In this document: in pieces, positions 1 to 6,505 of the stretch
How the letters are laid out: each line of letters starts with the position of its first letter
How positions within the stretch are numbered: position 1 is the first letter of the stretch
Source: an uncultured Oscillospiraceae bacterium
Lineage (GTDB): Bacteria > Bacillota > Clostridia > Oscillospirales > Oscillospiraceae
DNA length: 10,728 bases
Assembly (NCBI GenBank): GCA_900763705.1
Contig: CAAFLG010000001.1
Location: 1 to 10,728, forward strand
Reading direction: 5' to 3'
Made by a program: the position numbers and the translations under genes
The notes under the pieces: model-generated
What the model saw: only the letters and a program-made list of their open reading frames with translations
Databases searched by the model: none
What the model was told of the DNA's origin: nothing

Positions 1-478
1 ACCAGTAGACCTTGTAGCCGTTATATTCCTTGGGATTATGCGAGGCGGTGACGTTGATGCCCGCGGTGCAGCCGTATTCGCGCACGGCAAAGGAAAGTTC
101 GGGCGTGGGGCGCAGGGACTCAAAGAGCCTGCCAGAGATGCCGTTGCCCGCCATGACGCAGGCCGCGGCGCGCGCAAACTCCATCGAGTGGTTGCGGCAG
201 TCCATGCAGATGGCGACGCCCTTTTTCATGGCCTCTTCGCCCTCAGCGCGGATGACGTTGGCAAAGCCCTGCGTCGCCCAGCGGATGACGTGGCGGTTCA
301 TGTTGTGAAGCCCAACATACATCGTGCCGCGCAGACCCGCCGTGCCGAATTCGAGCGGGCCGTAGAAGCGGTTCTCAATCTCTTTTTCGTCGTTTGCGAT
401 GGCCTTGAGCTCGGCGCGTTCTTCCTCGCTCAGCGCGGGAGAGGCGAGCCACTTTTCATATTCCTGACGGTAATTCAT
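1..478 (-). CDS. Phosphoglucomutase/phosphomannomutase family protein, N-terminal part (runs off the window)
   Basis: This is the first 159 codons of an alpha-D-phosphohexomutase, a cytoplasmic enzyme family that interconverts hexose-1- and hexose-6-phosphates through a phosphoserine. Seen in the sequence: an early FGTAGLRG motif (residues 44-51) and the catalytic-serine motif TASHNPKEYNGYK (residues 144-156), with S146 as the predicted phosphoserine. Both are typical of the long PgcA-like form of about 560-580 residues, so roughly 400 residues lie beyond base 1. The ATG at 478-476 follows an AGGAGG site with good spacing and overlaps the stop of the upstream gene as ATGA, so translation is probably coupled. 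It is the last visible gene of the leftward operon. Glucose- versus mannose-phosphate preference cannot be told from the N-terminus. The family call is very secure. Confidence 0.93.
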   Translation of the reverse strand, partial: MNYRQEYEKWLASPALSEEERAELKAIANDEKEIENRFYGPLEFGTAGLRGTMYVGLHNMNRHVIRWATQGFANVIRAEGEEAMKKGVAICMDCRNHSMEFARAAACVMAGNGISGRLFESLRPTPELSFAVREYGCTAGINVTASHNPKEYNGYKVYW

Positions 479-804
479 TGCTTATCCTCCTGTTCCGGAA
501 TTTCATCGATGGGGCGGATCAGCACCTTTGCGTCCTCGAGCATGGACGCGGGGACGTACAGCTCCGTGCCGTGCCCGGGCGTGCCGAGCACCACCTTGCC
601 GAAGGCGCCGTCGCCCTCGTATCTGCGCAGCACAGGGATATCGTAGGCGCGGAGCATGGAGCAGAGCATATCCGCCTCCGCGTTCGTGTCCATCACGAGC
701 GTTAAGAACGCGGGCTGCTCGTTCGTGCCGTCGGCATTCTTGGGCCAGCGCTCGGAAAGGTCATGTTCTGCCTTGCCCCAGGTGAGTTTCACTTCGTCCG
801 ACAT
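475..804 (-). CDS. Small DUF2007-like protein
   Basis: A 109-residue soluble protein with no signal peptide or membrane segment. Its central part (about residues 28-100) alternates strands and helices. It contains an MDTNAEADMLCSMLRAYDIP segment and then RRYEGDGAFGKVVLGTPGHG and ELYVPASMLEDAKVLI, which I recognise as the pattern of clostridial DUF2007 (putative signal-transducing) proteins. That family has a small ferredoxin-like fold and no established biochemical role. I chose the ATG at 804 because AAAGGAGGA lies a few bases upstream. An in-frame ATG at 837 would add 11 residues and overlaps the rlmH stop as TAATG, but has no close ribosome site. The gene is third in the walJ-rlmH operon and is joined to the sugar mutase by an ATGA overlap, so the two are probably made together. 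Family assignment is from memory of the pattern. Confidence 0.78.
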   Translation of the reverse strand: MSDEVKLTWGKAEHDLSERWPKNADGTNEQPAFLTLVMDTNAEADMLCSMLRAYDIPVLRRYEGDGAFGKVVLGTPGHGTELYVPASMLEDAKVLIRPIDEIPEQEDKQ

Positions 805-836
805 GGGCGATTCCTCCTTTTTGCAGGTGCGTTTCA

Positions 837-1319
837 TTATTTGTGGTATTTGGTCCCCGCCTCGATCTGATAGGCGCGGTAAACCTGCTCGAGCAGCATC
901 ACGCGCGCCAGATGGTGCGGGAAGGTCATCGGTGACATCGAAAGGCGCAGGTCGGCCTTTTTCTTAAGATCCTCGTCAAGGCCGAAGCTTGAGCCAATCA
1001 AAAATGTCAGCTGCGAGGCGCCGCGCGCGGCGAACTGCTGCATCTTTTCGCTCAGCGCCACGCTGCTCATCTCCTGCCCTTCGATGCACATGGCGATGAG
1101 CGCGCCGCCCTTTGGCAGCTTCTGCTCGACCATCGTAGCCTCTTTTTTGAGGGCCTGACGGATCTCCGCCTCGCTCGGCTCGTCGCCGAGACGCTGCTCG
1201 GGAAGCTCCAAAAGCTCCAGCTTACAATAGCGAGAAAGGCGCTTTTCGTATTCCTTCACGGCCTGCTCGTAGAAGGCCTCTTTCAGTTTTCCGACGCAAA
1301 GGACGGTGATCTTCTGCAT
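837..1319 (-). CDS. rlmH: 23S rRNA (pseudouridine1915-N3)-methyltransferase RlmH
   Basis: RlmH is a SPOUT-class, trefoil-knot methyltransferase. It uses S-adenosylmethionine to methylate N3 of pseudouridine 1915 in helix 69 of 23S rRNA, acting on assembled ribosomes. The 160-residue product matches the usual length of about 155-160. It shows the N-terminal ITVLCVGKLKE strand, the knot segment FLIGSSFGLDE (residues 107-116; most family members have IGGS, here IGSS), and the conserved C-terminal block SMSPMTFPHHLARVMLLEQ leading to the terminal YHK. The start at 1319 has a GAGGT site about 7 bases upstream and gives the canonical N-terminus; an upstream in-frame extension to 1481 lies inside walJ and is rejected. 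The start overlaps the end of walJ by 37 bases in another frame. Second gene of the operon. Confidence 0.97.
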   Translation of the reverse strand: MQKITVLCVGKLKEAFYEQAVKEYEKRLSRYCKLELLELPEQRLGDEPSEAEIRQALKKEATMVEQKLPKGGALIAMCIEGQEMSSVALSEKMQQFAARGASQLTFLIGSSFGLDEDLKKKADLRLSMSPMTFPHHLARVMLLEQVYRAYQIEAGTKYHK

Positions 1320-2074
1320 ATATGTACCTCGCTGATGGTGTCGCGCGGCGCGGCGGCGAGCCGGACGCTCAGTCCCCTTGCCTGCAAGGCCCGTCCCACG
1401 GCGTATTCCGCGAGACTTGGTGTGTTGTTCTCGCCGCTTAAGTGCGCAAGCAGGATATCGCTCGTGCCGGCGCGGACACATTCAACGGCGAACTCCGCCG
1501 CCGCCTCGTTGGACAAATGCCCGTATTCGCCGAGGATGCGCCGCTTGAGCGGATAGGGGTAGGGGCCGGTCGTGAGCATTTCAACGTCATGGTTGGCTTC
1601 AAGCAGCAGCGTATCCGCGCCAAGGGCAAGGTCGTGCGCTTCGTCGGTGATGCAGCCGGTGTCGGTCAGCACGGCGAGCGAGCCGTCGTCGCTCTCGATG
1701 CGGTAGCCCACGCTCTCGCGCGCATCGTGCGAGGTGCGGAAGGGCAGCGCGCGCAGCGAGCCGACGGTGAGCGCATCGCCCGGGGTGAAGGCGTGCACGC
1801 GCTCTGCCGGATAGTCGAGCGCGGCAGCGGTGCCCCGGCTCGCGTAGAGCGGCACAGCACACTTTTTTTGCAGCGTGCCGAGGGCGCGCACATGGTCGAT
1901 GTGCTCGTGCGTGATGAGGATCGCGTCAATGTCTTCCAGCGTAAGGTCGAGCGTGGCGAGCGACTGCGTGATGCGGCGGCAGGAAACGCCGGCGTCGATC
2001 AGAATATGGGTATCTTCGTGGCAGACGAGCGAGGCGTTGCCCGCGCTCGAGCTGGCGATGGTGTAAAATTCCAT
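1283..2074 (-). CDS. Metallo-beta-lactamase-fold hydrolase, WalJ/YycJ family
   Basis: A 263-residue cytoplasmic protein of the metallo-beta-lactamase fold, closest in pattern to WalJ/YycJ. Members are two-metal phosphodiesterase-like enzymes; YycJ has been linked to DNA 5'-exonuclease activity and to coordinating wall synthesis with division in Bacilli. Seen: the N-terminal IASSSAGNASLV strand, the metal motif THEHIDH (residues 55-61), H116, the TDTG bridge aspartate (D138), GHLSN (H186) and a late H211, so the metal site looks intact. The ATG at 2074 has GAAGGAAA upstream. It is the first gene of the leftward operon, directly behind a strong promoter. Its last 12 codons overlap rlmH. WalJ and RlmH are also neighbours in the wal locus of Bacilli, but no WalR or WalK is visible here. 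Confidence 0.92.
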   Translation of the reverse strand: MEFYTIASSSAGNASLVCHEDTHILIDAGVSCRRITQSLATLDLTLEDIDAILITHEHIDHVRALGTLQKKCAVPLYASRGTAAALDYPAERVHAFTPGDALTVGSLRALPFRTSHDARESVGYRIESDDGSLAVLTDTGCITDEAHDLALGADTLLLEANHDVEMLTTGPYPYPLKRRILGEYGHLSNEAAAEFAVECVRAGTSDILLAHLSGENNTPSLAEYAVGRALQARGLSVRLAAAPRDTISEVHICRRSPSFASEN

Positions 2075-2104
2075 GGGTCATTTCCTTCATTTCAATTCAT
2101 TGAA

Positions 2105-2133
2105 ATCATACCACAGGCGCGCACAATAGTCAA
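2105..2133 (-). promoter_or_regulatory. Sigma-A promoter of the walJ-rlmH-DUF2007-pgm operon
   Basis: On the minus strand TTGACT (2133-2128) and TATGAT (2110-2105) are separated by exactly 17 bases. TG stands one base before the -10, giving an extended -10. Predicted transcription start is near 2098, about 24 bases before the walJ ATG. The first two bases of the -35 box are the last two T positions of the preceding terminator tract. Confidence 0.85.
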
Positions 2134-2160
2134 AAAGAAAAAGCCCTCTCTTGAGAGGGC
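2132..2160 (-). terminator. Intrinsic terminator of the DUF4830-like gene
   Basis: A perfect inverted repeat (GCCCTCTC at 2143-2150 with GAGAGGGC at 2153-2160) forms a hairpin of 7-8 bp with a CTTG tetraloop. On the minus strand it is followed by TTTTTCTTTTT (2142-2132). It lies 22 bases beyond the stop of the upstream minus-strand gene and just before the next promoter, so it separates the two transcription units. Confidence 0.9.
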
Positions 2161-2181
2161 GCGAGGGAAGAAAAGCCGCGC

Positions 2182-2643
2182 TCAGGACGCAGGGAAGGCA
2201 AGCCCCGCCATGAAGCCGTTCTCGCCGGTGCAGACGATGTCGCCCGCGGCGATGACGCCCTCGCAGACATAGAGATCGAGCTGGCAGGACTGCGGGCGGT
2301 CGGGGTAATTGGTCACGACATAGGTGTAGCGCGAGAGCGTTTTCCCGCATTGGCGCGTGAGGTCAAAGCCCTGCTCAAGCTGGAGCGCGTTGTAGCTCAA
2401 ATACGGCTCTTTGAGCGTTTCGCCCAGCGTGATCGTCAGCGTCTCGATGGGCTGGTCGTTGACGGCCCAGCCGAGGGAGGTGAGGTAGGCGAGGCGCTGC
2501 TCGTTCGTTTCGGCGGGGATGGCGGGCGCTTCGGCGCCTTTTCGACACGCGCGCGGCAGCACGATGAGCGCGAGCGCAAGGCAGGCAACGGCGGCGAGCG
2601 CGAAGGCGCGGCGGCGGGAGAACTTTGCGGTGATGATGAACAC
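2182..2643 (-). CDS. Membrane-anchored DUF4830-like protein
   Basis: A 153-residue protein of unknown function. A positively charged start (KFSRRR) is followed by one hydrophobic helix (about residues 13-30), which predicts a signal anchor with the rest outside the membrane. No lipobox is convincing. The exported part, about residues 46-145, carries NEQRLAYLTSLGWAV, then YNALQLEQGFDL, then a YTYVVTNYPDRP strand and a glycine-rich end, which I recognise as the DUF4830 pattern of clostridial proteins. Translation starts at GTG 2643: the upstream minus-strand sequence AAGGGTGTGATC matches 10 of 12 bases of the ideal anti-16S complement. It is transcribed alone, divergent from rsuA, and ends at its own terminator. 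I found no convincing sigma-A promoter for it in the 91-base divergent gap. Confidence 0.75.
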   Translation of the reverse strand: MFIITAKFSRRRAFALAAVACLALALIVLPRACRKGAEAPAIPAETNEQRLAYLTSLGWAVNDQPIETLTITLGETLKEPYLSYNALQLEQGFDLTRQCGKTLSRYTYVVTNYPDRPQSCQLDLYVCEGVIAAGDIVCTGENGFMAGLAFPAS

Positions 2644-2734
2644 GCGAGATCACACCCTTTCTCTCAAAAGCTATTCCACCGGCGGCAAAAGTATGCTAAA
2701 CTGGATGAAAGCAACAGGAAAGGCGGAAAACAGC

Positions 2735-3454
2735 ATGGCAGAGCAGAGACTCGACAAGATCATCGCCTCAACGGGGCGCTTTTCGCGCCGCGAGGTCAAG
2801 ACCCTCGTGCGCGAGGGGCGCGTGCTCGTCGACGGGCACATCGCCGCGAGCGCGGAGGAAAAATGCGATCCCGAGCGCGCGCGCATCCGCGTGAACGGCG
2901 AAGAGATCGGATACCGGGAGCACACCTATGTGATGCTCCACAAGCCTGCGGGCGTGCTGTCGGCGACCGAGGACGGAAGGGGCGAGACCGTGCTCGACCT
3001 GCTCGCGCCGGAGTACCGGAAAATAGGCCTTTTCCCCGTTGGGCGGCTCGATAAGGACACCGAGGGCTTGCTGCTGCTCACTGACGACGGCGCGCTCGCC
3101 CACGACCTGCTCGCGCCGAAAAAGCACGTCGACAAGGTCTATTTCGCCCGCACCGAGGGTGCGCTCGGCGAGGAGGACTGCGCGGCCTTTGCCGCGGGCA
3201 TCACGCTCGGCGACGGGCTTTCCTGCCTGCCGGCAAAGCTTGAGATCTTAAAGAGCGGCGCGCAGAGCGAGGTGCTCGTCACCGTCTGCGAGGGGAAGTT
3301 CCATCAGGTCAAGCGGATGCTTGCCTCACGCGGAAACCCCGTCATCTACCTCAAGCGCCTTTCCATGGGGCCGCTCACGCTGGACGAGGGGCTGAAAGCG
3401 GGAGAATACCGCCTGCTCACGGCGCAGGAGATCGAACGGCTGCGCGAGCGATAG
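2735..3454 (+). CDS. rsuA: 16S rRNA pseudouridine synthase, RsuA type
   Basis: A 239-residue enzyme predicted to isomerise a uridine (position 516 in E. coli numbering) of 16S rRNA to pseudouridine. Domains seen: an N-terminal S4 RNA-binding domain (RLDKIIASTGRFSRREVKTL, residues 5-24, through about 60), then HKPAGVLSATED, then the catalytic motif VGRLDKDTEGLLLLT (residues 102-116) with D106 as the predicted catalytic aspartate, and the late motif EGKFHQVKRML (residues 186-196). The HQVKRM form points to RsuA rather than RluB, which usually has RQVRRM. The start at 2735 gives the canonical MAxxRLDK N-terminus and has GGCGG about 8 bases upstream; in-frame starts at 2519, 2693 and 2705 would add non-family sequence. 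No terminator is obvious downstream. Target position rests on family knowledge. Confidence 0.92.
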   Translation: MAEQRLDKIIASTGRFSRREVKTLVREGRVLVDGHIAASAEEKCDPERARIRVNGEEIGYREHTYVMLHKPAGVLSATEDGRGETVLDLLAPEYRKIGLFPVGRLDKDTEGLLLLTDDGALAHDLLAPKKHVDKVYFARTEGALGEEDCAAFAAGITLGDGLSCLPAKLEILKSGAQSEVLVTVCEGKFHQVKRMLASRGNPVIYLKRLSMGPLTLDEGLKAGEYRLLTAQEIERLRER

Positions 3455-3519
3455 GCAATTTGCCCAAGGGAAAAAAGAAGTTTTAAGTCAAAGGCGGAAT
3501 ATGCCTTTACGAATTGTCC

Positions 3520-3555
3520 AAAAAAAGTAAATTTTTTTGTGAAAAAAAGAAAAAA
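3520..3555 (+). promoter_or_regulatory. Phased A/T tracts upstream of the PucR-type gene promoter (UP-like element)
   Basis: Four homopolymer tracts, A7 (3520-3526), T7 (3532-3538), A7 (3542-3548) and A6 (3550-3555), have centres about 12, 10 and 7-8 bases apart and end five bases before the -35 box. Such tracts bend DNA and can bind the RNA polymerase alpha C-terminal domain. They stand out sharply against GC-rich flanks. The role is inferred from position and composition. The rest of the 3455-3644 gap holds two small inverted repeats but no gene. Confidence 0.55.
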
Positions 3556-3559
3556 GTCC

Positions 3560-3588
3560 TTGCAAAAGTGAAACAGAGCCAGTATAAT
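3560..3588 (+). promoter_or_regulatory. Sigma-A promoter of the PucR/CdaR-type regulator
   Basis: TTGCAA (3560-3565) and a perfect TATAAT (3583-3588) are separated by 17 bases. Predicted start is near 3595, leaving a leader of about 50 bases ending in an AAGGAGG ribosome site 7 bases before the ATG at 3645. The combination of good boxes, A-tracts and a strong ribosome site predicts high basal expression. Confidence 0.85.
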
Positions 3589-3644
3589 GTTTCCATAAAG
3601 TTGACGAAATGCACAAACTTCCACTTTCTTAAGGAGGCACGGAC

Positions 3645-4739
3645 ATGTCCGGTAGGATCTTTCAGAACATCGTGTTGCAATTCAAGGAAACGACCGATAC
3701 GGTCATCGGTGTGATCGACTCGGAGGGGACGGTCATCGCCTGCACCGACCTGCCGGAGATCGGACAGCGCTGGCCGCATCTGGTGCAGCCCATCAATGCC
3801 GCCGAGGGCGGCAGTGTCGCGCTCGAGGGCAAGACCTTCAAGGCACTCGAGGGCTGGGGCGGTCAGTTTGACTTTGCTGCCTTCACGCGCGGCGAGGATG
3901 CGCTCAGCTCCACCGTCTGCCGCATGGCGACCGTCGCGCTCAACACCGCCAAGAGCTATTATGAGGAAAAGCACGACAAGACCTCGTTTGTCAAGAGCAT
4001 CCTCTCCGACAATATCCTGCTGAGCGACATTTACGTGCGCGCCAAGGAGCTGCACGTGGAGGCCGAGCTCAACCGCGGCGTGTTCGTTGTCCGCCGCGCG
4101 GACGAAAAGGGCGAGGCCGTTTCGGTCGAGGCCATCCAGAACATTTTCCCCGACCGCCAGACCAGCTTTGTCCTCTCTATGGGCGAGGACGATGTGGTGC
4201 TCGTGCAGCAGCTCGGCGACAATGTTGAGATGTGCGACCTTGAAAAGACCGCCGCGCTCATCGAAGAGACGCTGCGCGTGAACGGCGAGAGCACCGTGAT
4301 CGTGGGCATCGGCACGGTGACGACGCACCTGCGCGATCTTGCCAAGGCCTATAAGGAAGCGCAGATGGCCATTGAGGTCGGCAAGGTCTTCGACACGGAA
4401 AAGTACGTCATCAGCTACGAGAATCTCGGCATCGGCCGCCTGATCTACCAGCTGCCGACGACGCTGTGCGAGATGTTCCTGCAGGAAGTCTTCAAGAAGA
4501 ATCCCATCGACGCGCTCGACAAGGAGACGCTCTTTACGATCAACAAGTTCTTTGAGAACAACCTCATCCTCTCGGAAACCGCGCGCAAGCTGTTCGTCCA
4601 CAGAAATACGCTCGTCTACCGCCTCGAGAAGATCAAGAAGCTCACGGGGCTCGACCTGCGCGAGTTCGACGATGCCATCACCTTCAAGGTCGCGCTCATG
4701 GTCAAAAAGTACCTCGCTTCCCGCGGGATCGAGGCGTAA
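3645..4739 (+). CDS. PucR/CdaR-type transcriptional regulator
   Basis: A 364-residue cytoplasmic DNA-binding protein. The C-terminal part (about residues 295-355) is the PucR helix-turn-helix: FFENNLILSETARKLFVHRN, then TLVYRLEKIKKLTGLDLR and a FDDAITFKVALMV helix. The middle (about 125-265) resembles the GGDEF-like dimerisation domain that precedes it in CdaR/PucR proteins, including the AYKEAQMAIEVGK helix. The N-terminal 110 residues (starting near VIGVIDSEGTVIACTD) look like a small sensor domain, but I cannot match them to the sugar-diacid domain of CdaR with confidence. Classic members control purine or sugar-acid catabolism, yet no such genes are adjacent: the gene has its own promoter and its own terminator. 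It may act at a distance or on itself. Regulator class is secure; ligand and targets are unknown. Confidence 0.88.
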   Translation: MSGRIFQNIVLQFKETTDTVIGVIDSEGTVIACTDLPEIGQRWPHLVQPINAAEGGSVALEGKTFKALEGWGGQFDFAAFTRGEDALSSTVCRMATVALNTAKSYYEEKHDKTSFVKSILSDNILLSDIYVRAKELHVEAELNRGVFVVRRADEKGEAVSVEAIQNIFPDRQTSFVLSMGEDDVVLVQQLGDNVEMCDLEKTAALIEETLRVNGESTVIVGIGTVTTHLRDLAKAYKEAQMAIEVGKVFDTEKYVISYENLGIGRLIYQLPTTLCEMFLQEVFKKNPIDALDKETLFTINKFFENNLILSETARKLFVHRNTLVYRLEKIKKLTGLDLREFDDAITFKVALMVKKYLASRGIEA

Positions 4740-4755
4740 AGCAAAAAAGCTTTCA

Positions 4756-4788
4756 CAAGGGCTGTCCGCCGGACGGCCCTTGTTTTTT
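4756..4788 (+). terminator. Intrinsic terminator after the PucR/CdaR-type gene
   Basis: A 12-bp stem (4756-4767 with 4771-4782, containing one T-G wobble pair) closes a 3-base GCC loop and is followed by T6 (4783-4788). It begins 17 bases after the stop codon. It isolates the regulator from the ftsEX transcription unit. Confidence 0.95.
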
Positions 4789-4832
4789 GCGCATCGGCTG
4801 CAAAAAAAGTCGAGAGTTTACATAATTGTCTG

Positions 4833-4861
4833 TTGCCATCCCGCTCTTGCCGCGCTATAAT
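4833..4861 (+). promoter_or_regulatory. Sigma-A promoter of the ftsE-ftsX-M23 operon
   Basis: TTGCCA (4833-4838) and a perfect TATAAT (4856-4861) are separated by 17 bases. The predicted start near 4868 leaves a leader of about 49 bases. The ribosome site GAGGG lies about 8 bases before the ftsE ATG. Confidence 0.88.
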
Positions 4862-4916
4862 AAAATAAGAAATATGCGGGATCGGGTCCGAACCTGCCGA
4901 AAATGAGGGACGAAGC

Positions 4917-5600
<684 letters not shown>

Positions 5601-5604
5601 GGCT

Positions 5605-6495
5605 ATGCGCAAACACGATTTTACTTACTTTTTCGGCGAAGGCGTGCGCAACATGTTTTCGCACGGCTTCATGTCGTTCGCGGCGGTGGGCATCACGGTG
5701 GCGTGCCTTGTCGTTATGGGCACGTTCTCCCTTGTCGCCTACAACGCGCAGGTCCAGCTCCAGCAGCTTGAGAGCGAGTACGAGATACTCGCCTTTGTGG
5801 ATGAAAACTGCGATGAGGCGCAGACCGCAGCCGTCGGCTGCGCGATCGAGCAGCGCGAGAACGTCAAGGACTGCGTCTTTATCAGCAAGGAGGCGGCGAT
5901 CGAATCCTTCGAAGAAAAGTATGAAGGCGACGAGCTCTTCCAGAACCTTGACCCCGAGATCCTGCGCGACCGTTACGCTGTATTCGTCTACGATTTAAAC
6001 GACGCCGGGGAGACCGCGCAGGATCTGCTCGACAATGTGCCGGGCGTTGCCAAGGTCCGCGTGGACGAGGACATCGCCGGCGGCTTCATCGCGCTGCGAA
6101 ATGTTGCGGGCGTTGTGTGCGTCGCGCTCATCACGATCCTGCTGCTCGTGTCGGTCTTCATCATCTCCAACACCATCAAGCTCACGACCTTTGACCGCCG
6201 CGACGAGATCGCCATCATGAAGATGGTGGGCGCGACGAACGGCTTCATCCGCTGGCCTTTCGTGTACGAGGGTTTTATGATCGGCCTTCTCAGCGCGGTG
6301 CTGGGCTTCGGCTTCCAGTGGCTGCTCTACGAGTCGGTCGCCAAGAGCCTGATGATGTCCGACCGTTTGCAGCTTCTGACCATCGTGGACTTTACGACCA
6401 TCTGGCAGCCTGTCGCCGCCATCTTTGCCGCTGCCGGTATCCTCATCGGCGTGGGCGGCAGTCTGACCGCCATCCGCAAATTCCTGCACGTGTAA
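5605..6495 (+). CDS. ftsX: Cell-division membrane protein FtsX
   Basis: FtsX is the membrane partner of FtsE, passing the ATPase signal to an extracellular hydrolase. The 296-residue product has the family layout: an amphipathic cytoplasmic start (FFGEGVRNMFSHG), TM1 about 22-46, one large extracellular domain about 47-165 (it includes ILAFVDENCDEAQ and an LDPEILRDRYAVF segment), TM2 about 167-190, the conserved cytoplasmic loop NTIKLTTFDRRDEIAIMKMV (189-208), and TM3 and TM4 near 219-243 and 268-288. The extracellular domain is the known hydrolase-binding site in other species. I chose the ATG at 5605, which follows AGGTAAGG; an in-frame ATG at 5590 overlaps ftsE. The stop TAA lies inside the ribosome site of the next gene, so expression is tightly linked. 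Confidence 0.96.
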   Translation: MRKHDFTYFFGEGVRNMFSHGFMSFAAVGITVACLVVMGTFSLVAYNAQVQLQQLESEYEILAFVDENCDEAQTAAVGCAIEQRENVKDCVFISKEAAIESFEEKYEGDELFQNLDPEILRDRYAVFVYDLNDAGETAQDLLDNVPGVAKVRVDEDIAGGFIALRNVAGVVCVALITILLLVSVFIISNTIKLTTFDRRDEIAIMKMVGATNGFIRWPFVYEGFMIGLLSAVLGFGFQWLLYESVAKSLMMSDRLQLLTIVDFTTIWQPVAAIFAAAGILIGVGGSLTAIRKFLHV

Positions 6496-6505
6496 GGAGA
6501 CGCAT

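Noticed and set aside
1442..2272. A 276-codon plus-strand open frame across walJ
   Set aside because: The minus-strand frame carries the metal-binding motifs of WalJ/YycJ. The plus-strand frame is an antisense shadow crossing a terminator and a promoter.
2519..2734. Upstream extension of rsuA to 2519
   Set aside because: The added residues do not resemble any S4-domain start and overlap the divergent DUF4830-like gene. The MAxxRLDK start at 2735 is canonical.
2644..2734. Divergent promoters for rsuA and the DUF4830-like gene
   Set aside because: TATGCT at 2692-2697 could be a -10, but no acceptable -35 lies 16-18 bases upstream. The minus-strand candidates are equally poor. I cannot support a promoter call in either direction.
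3490..3508. Hairpin AAAGGC-7-GCCTTT as a terminator for rsuA
   Set aside because: The stem is only 6 bp and no T tract follows directly; the first T run is over 20 bases further on.
3507..4601. A 364-codon open frame on the minus strand opposite the PucR/CdaR-type gene
   Set aside because: It is a compositional shadow of the regulator gene. Its sequence is low in complexity with no recognisable domain, and it would cross the regulator's promoter.
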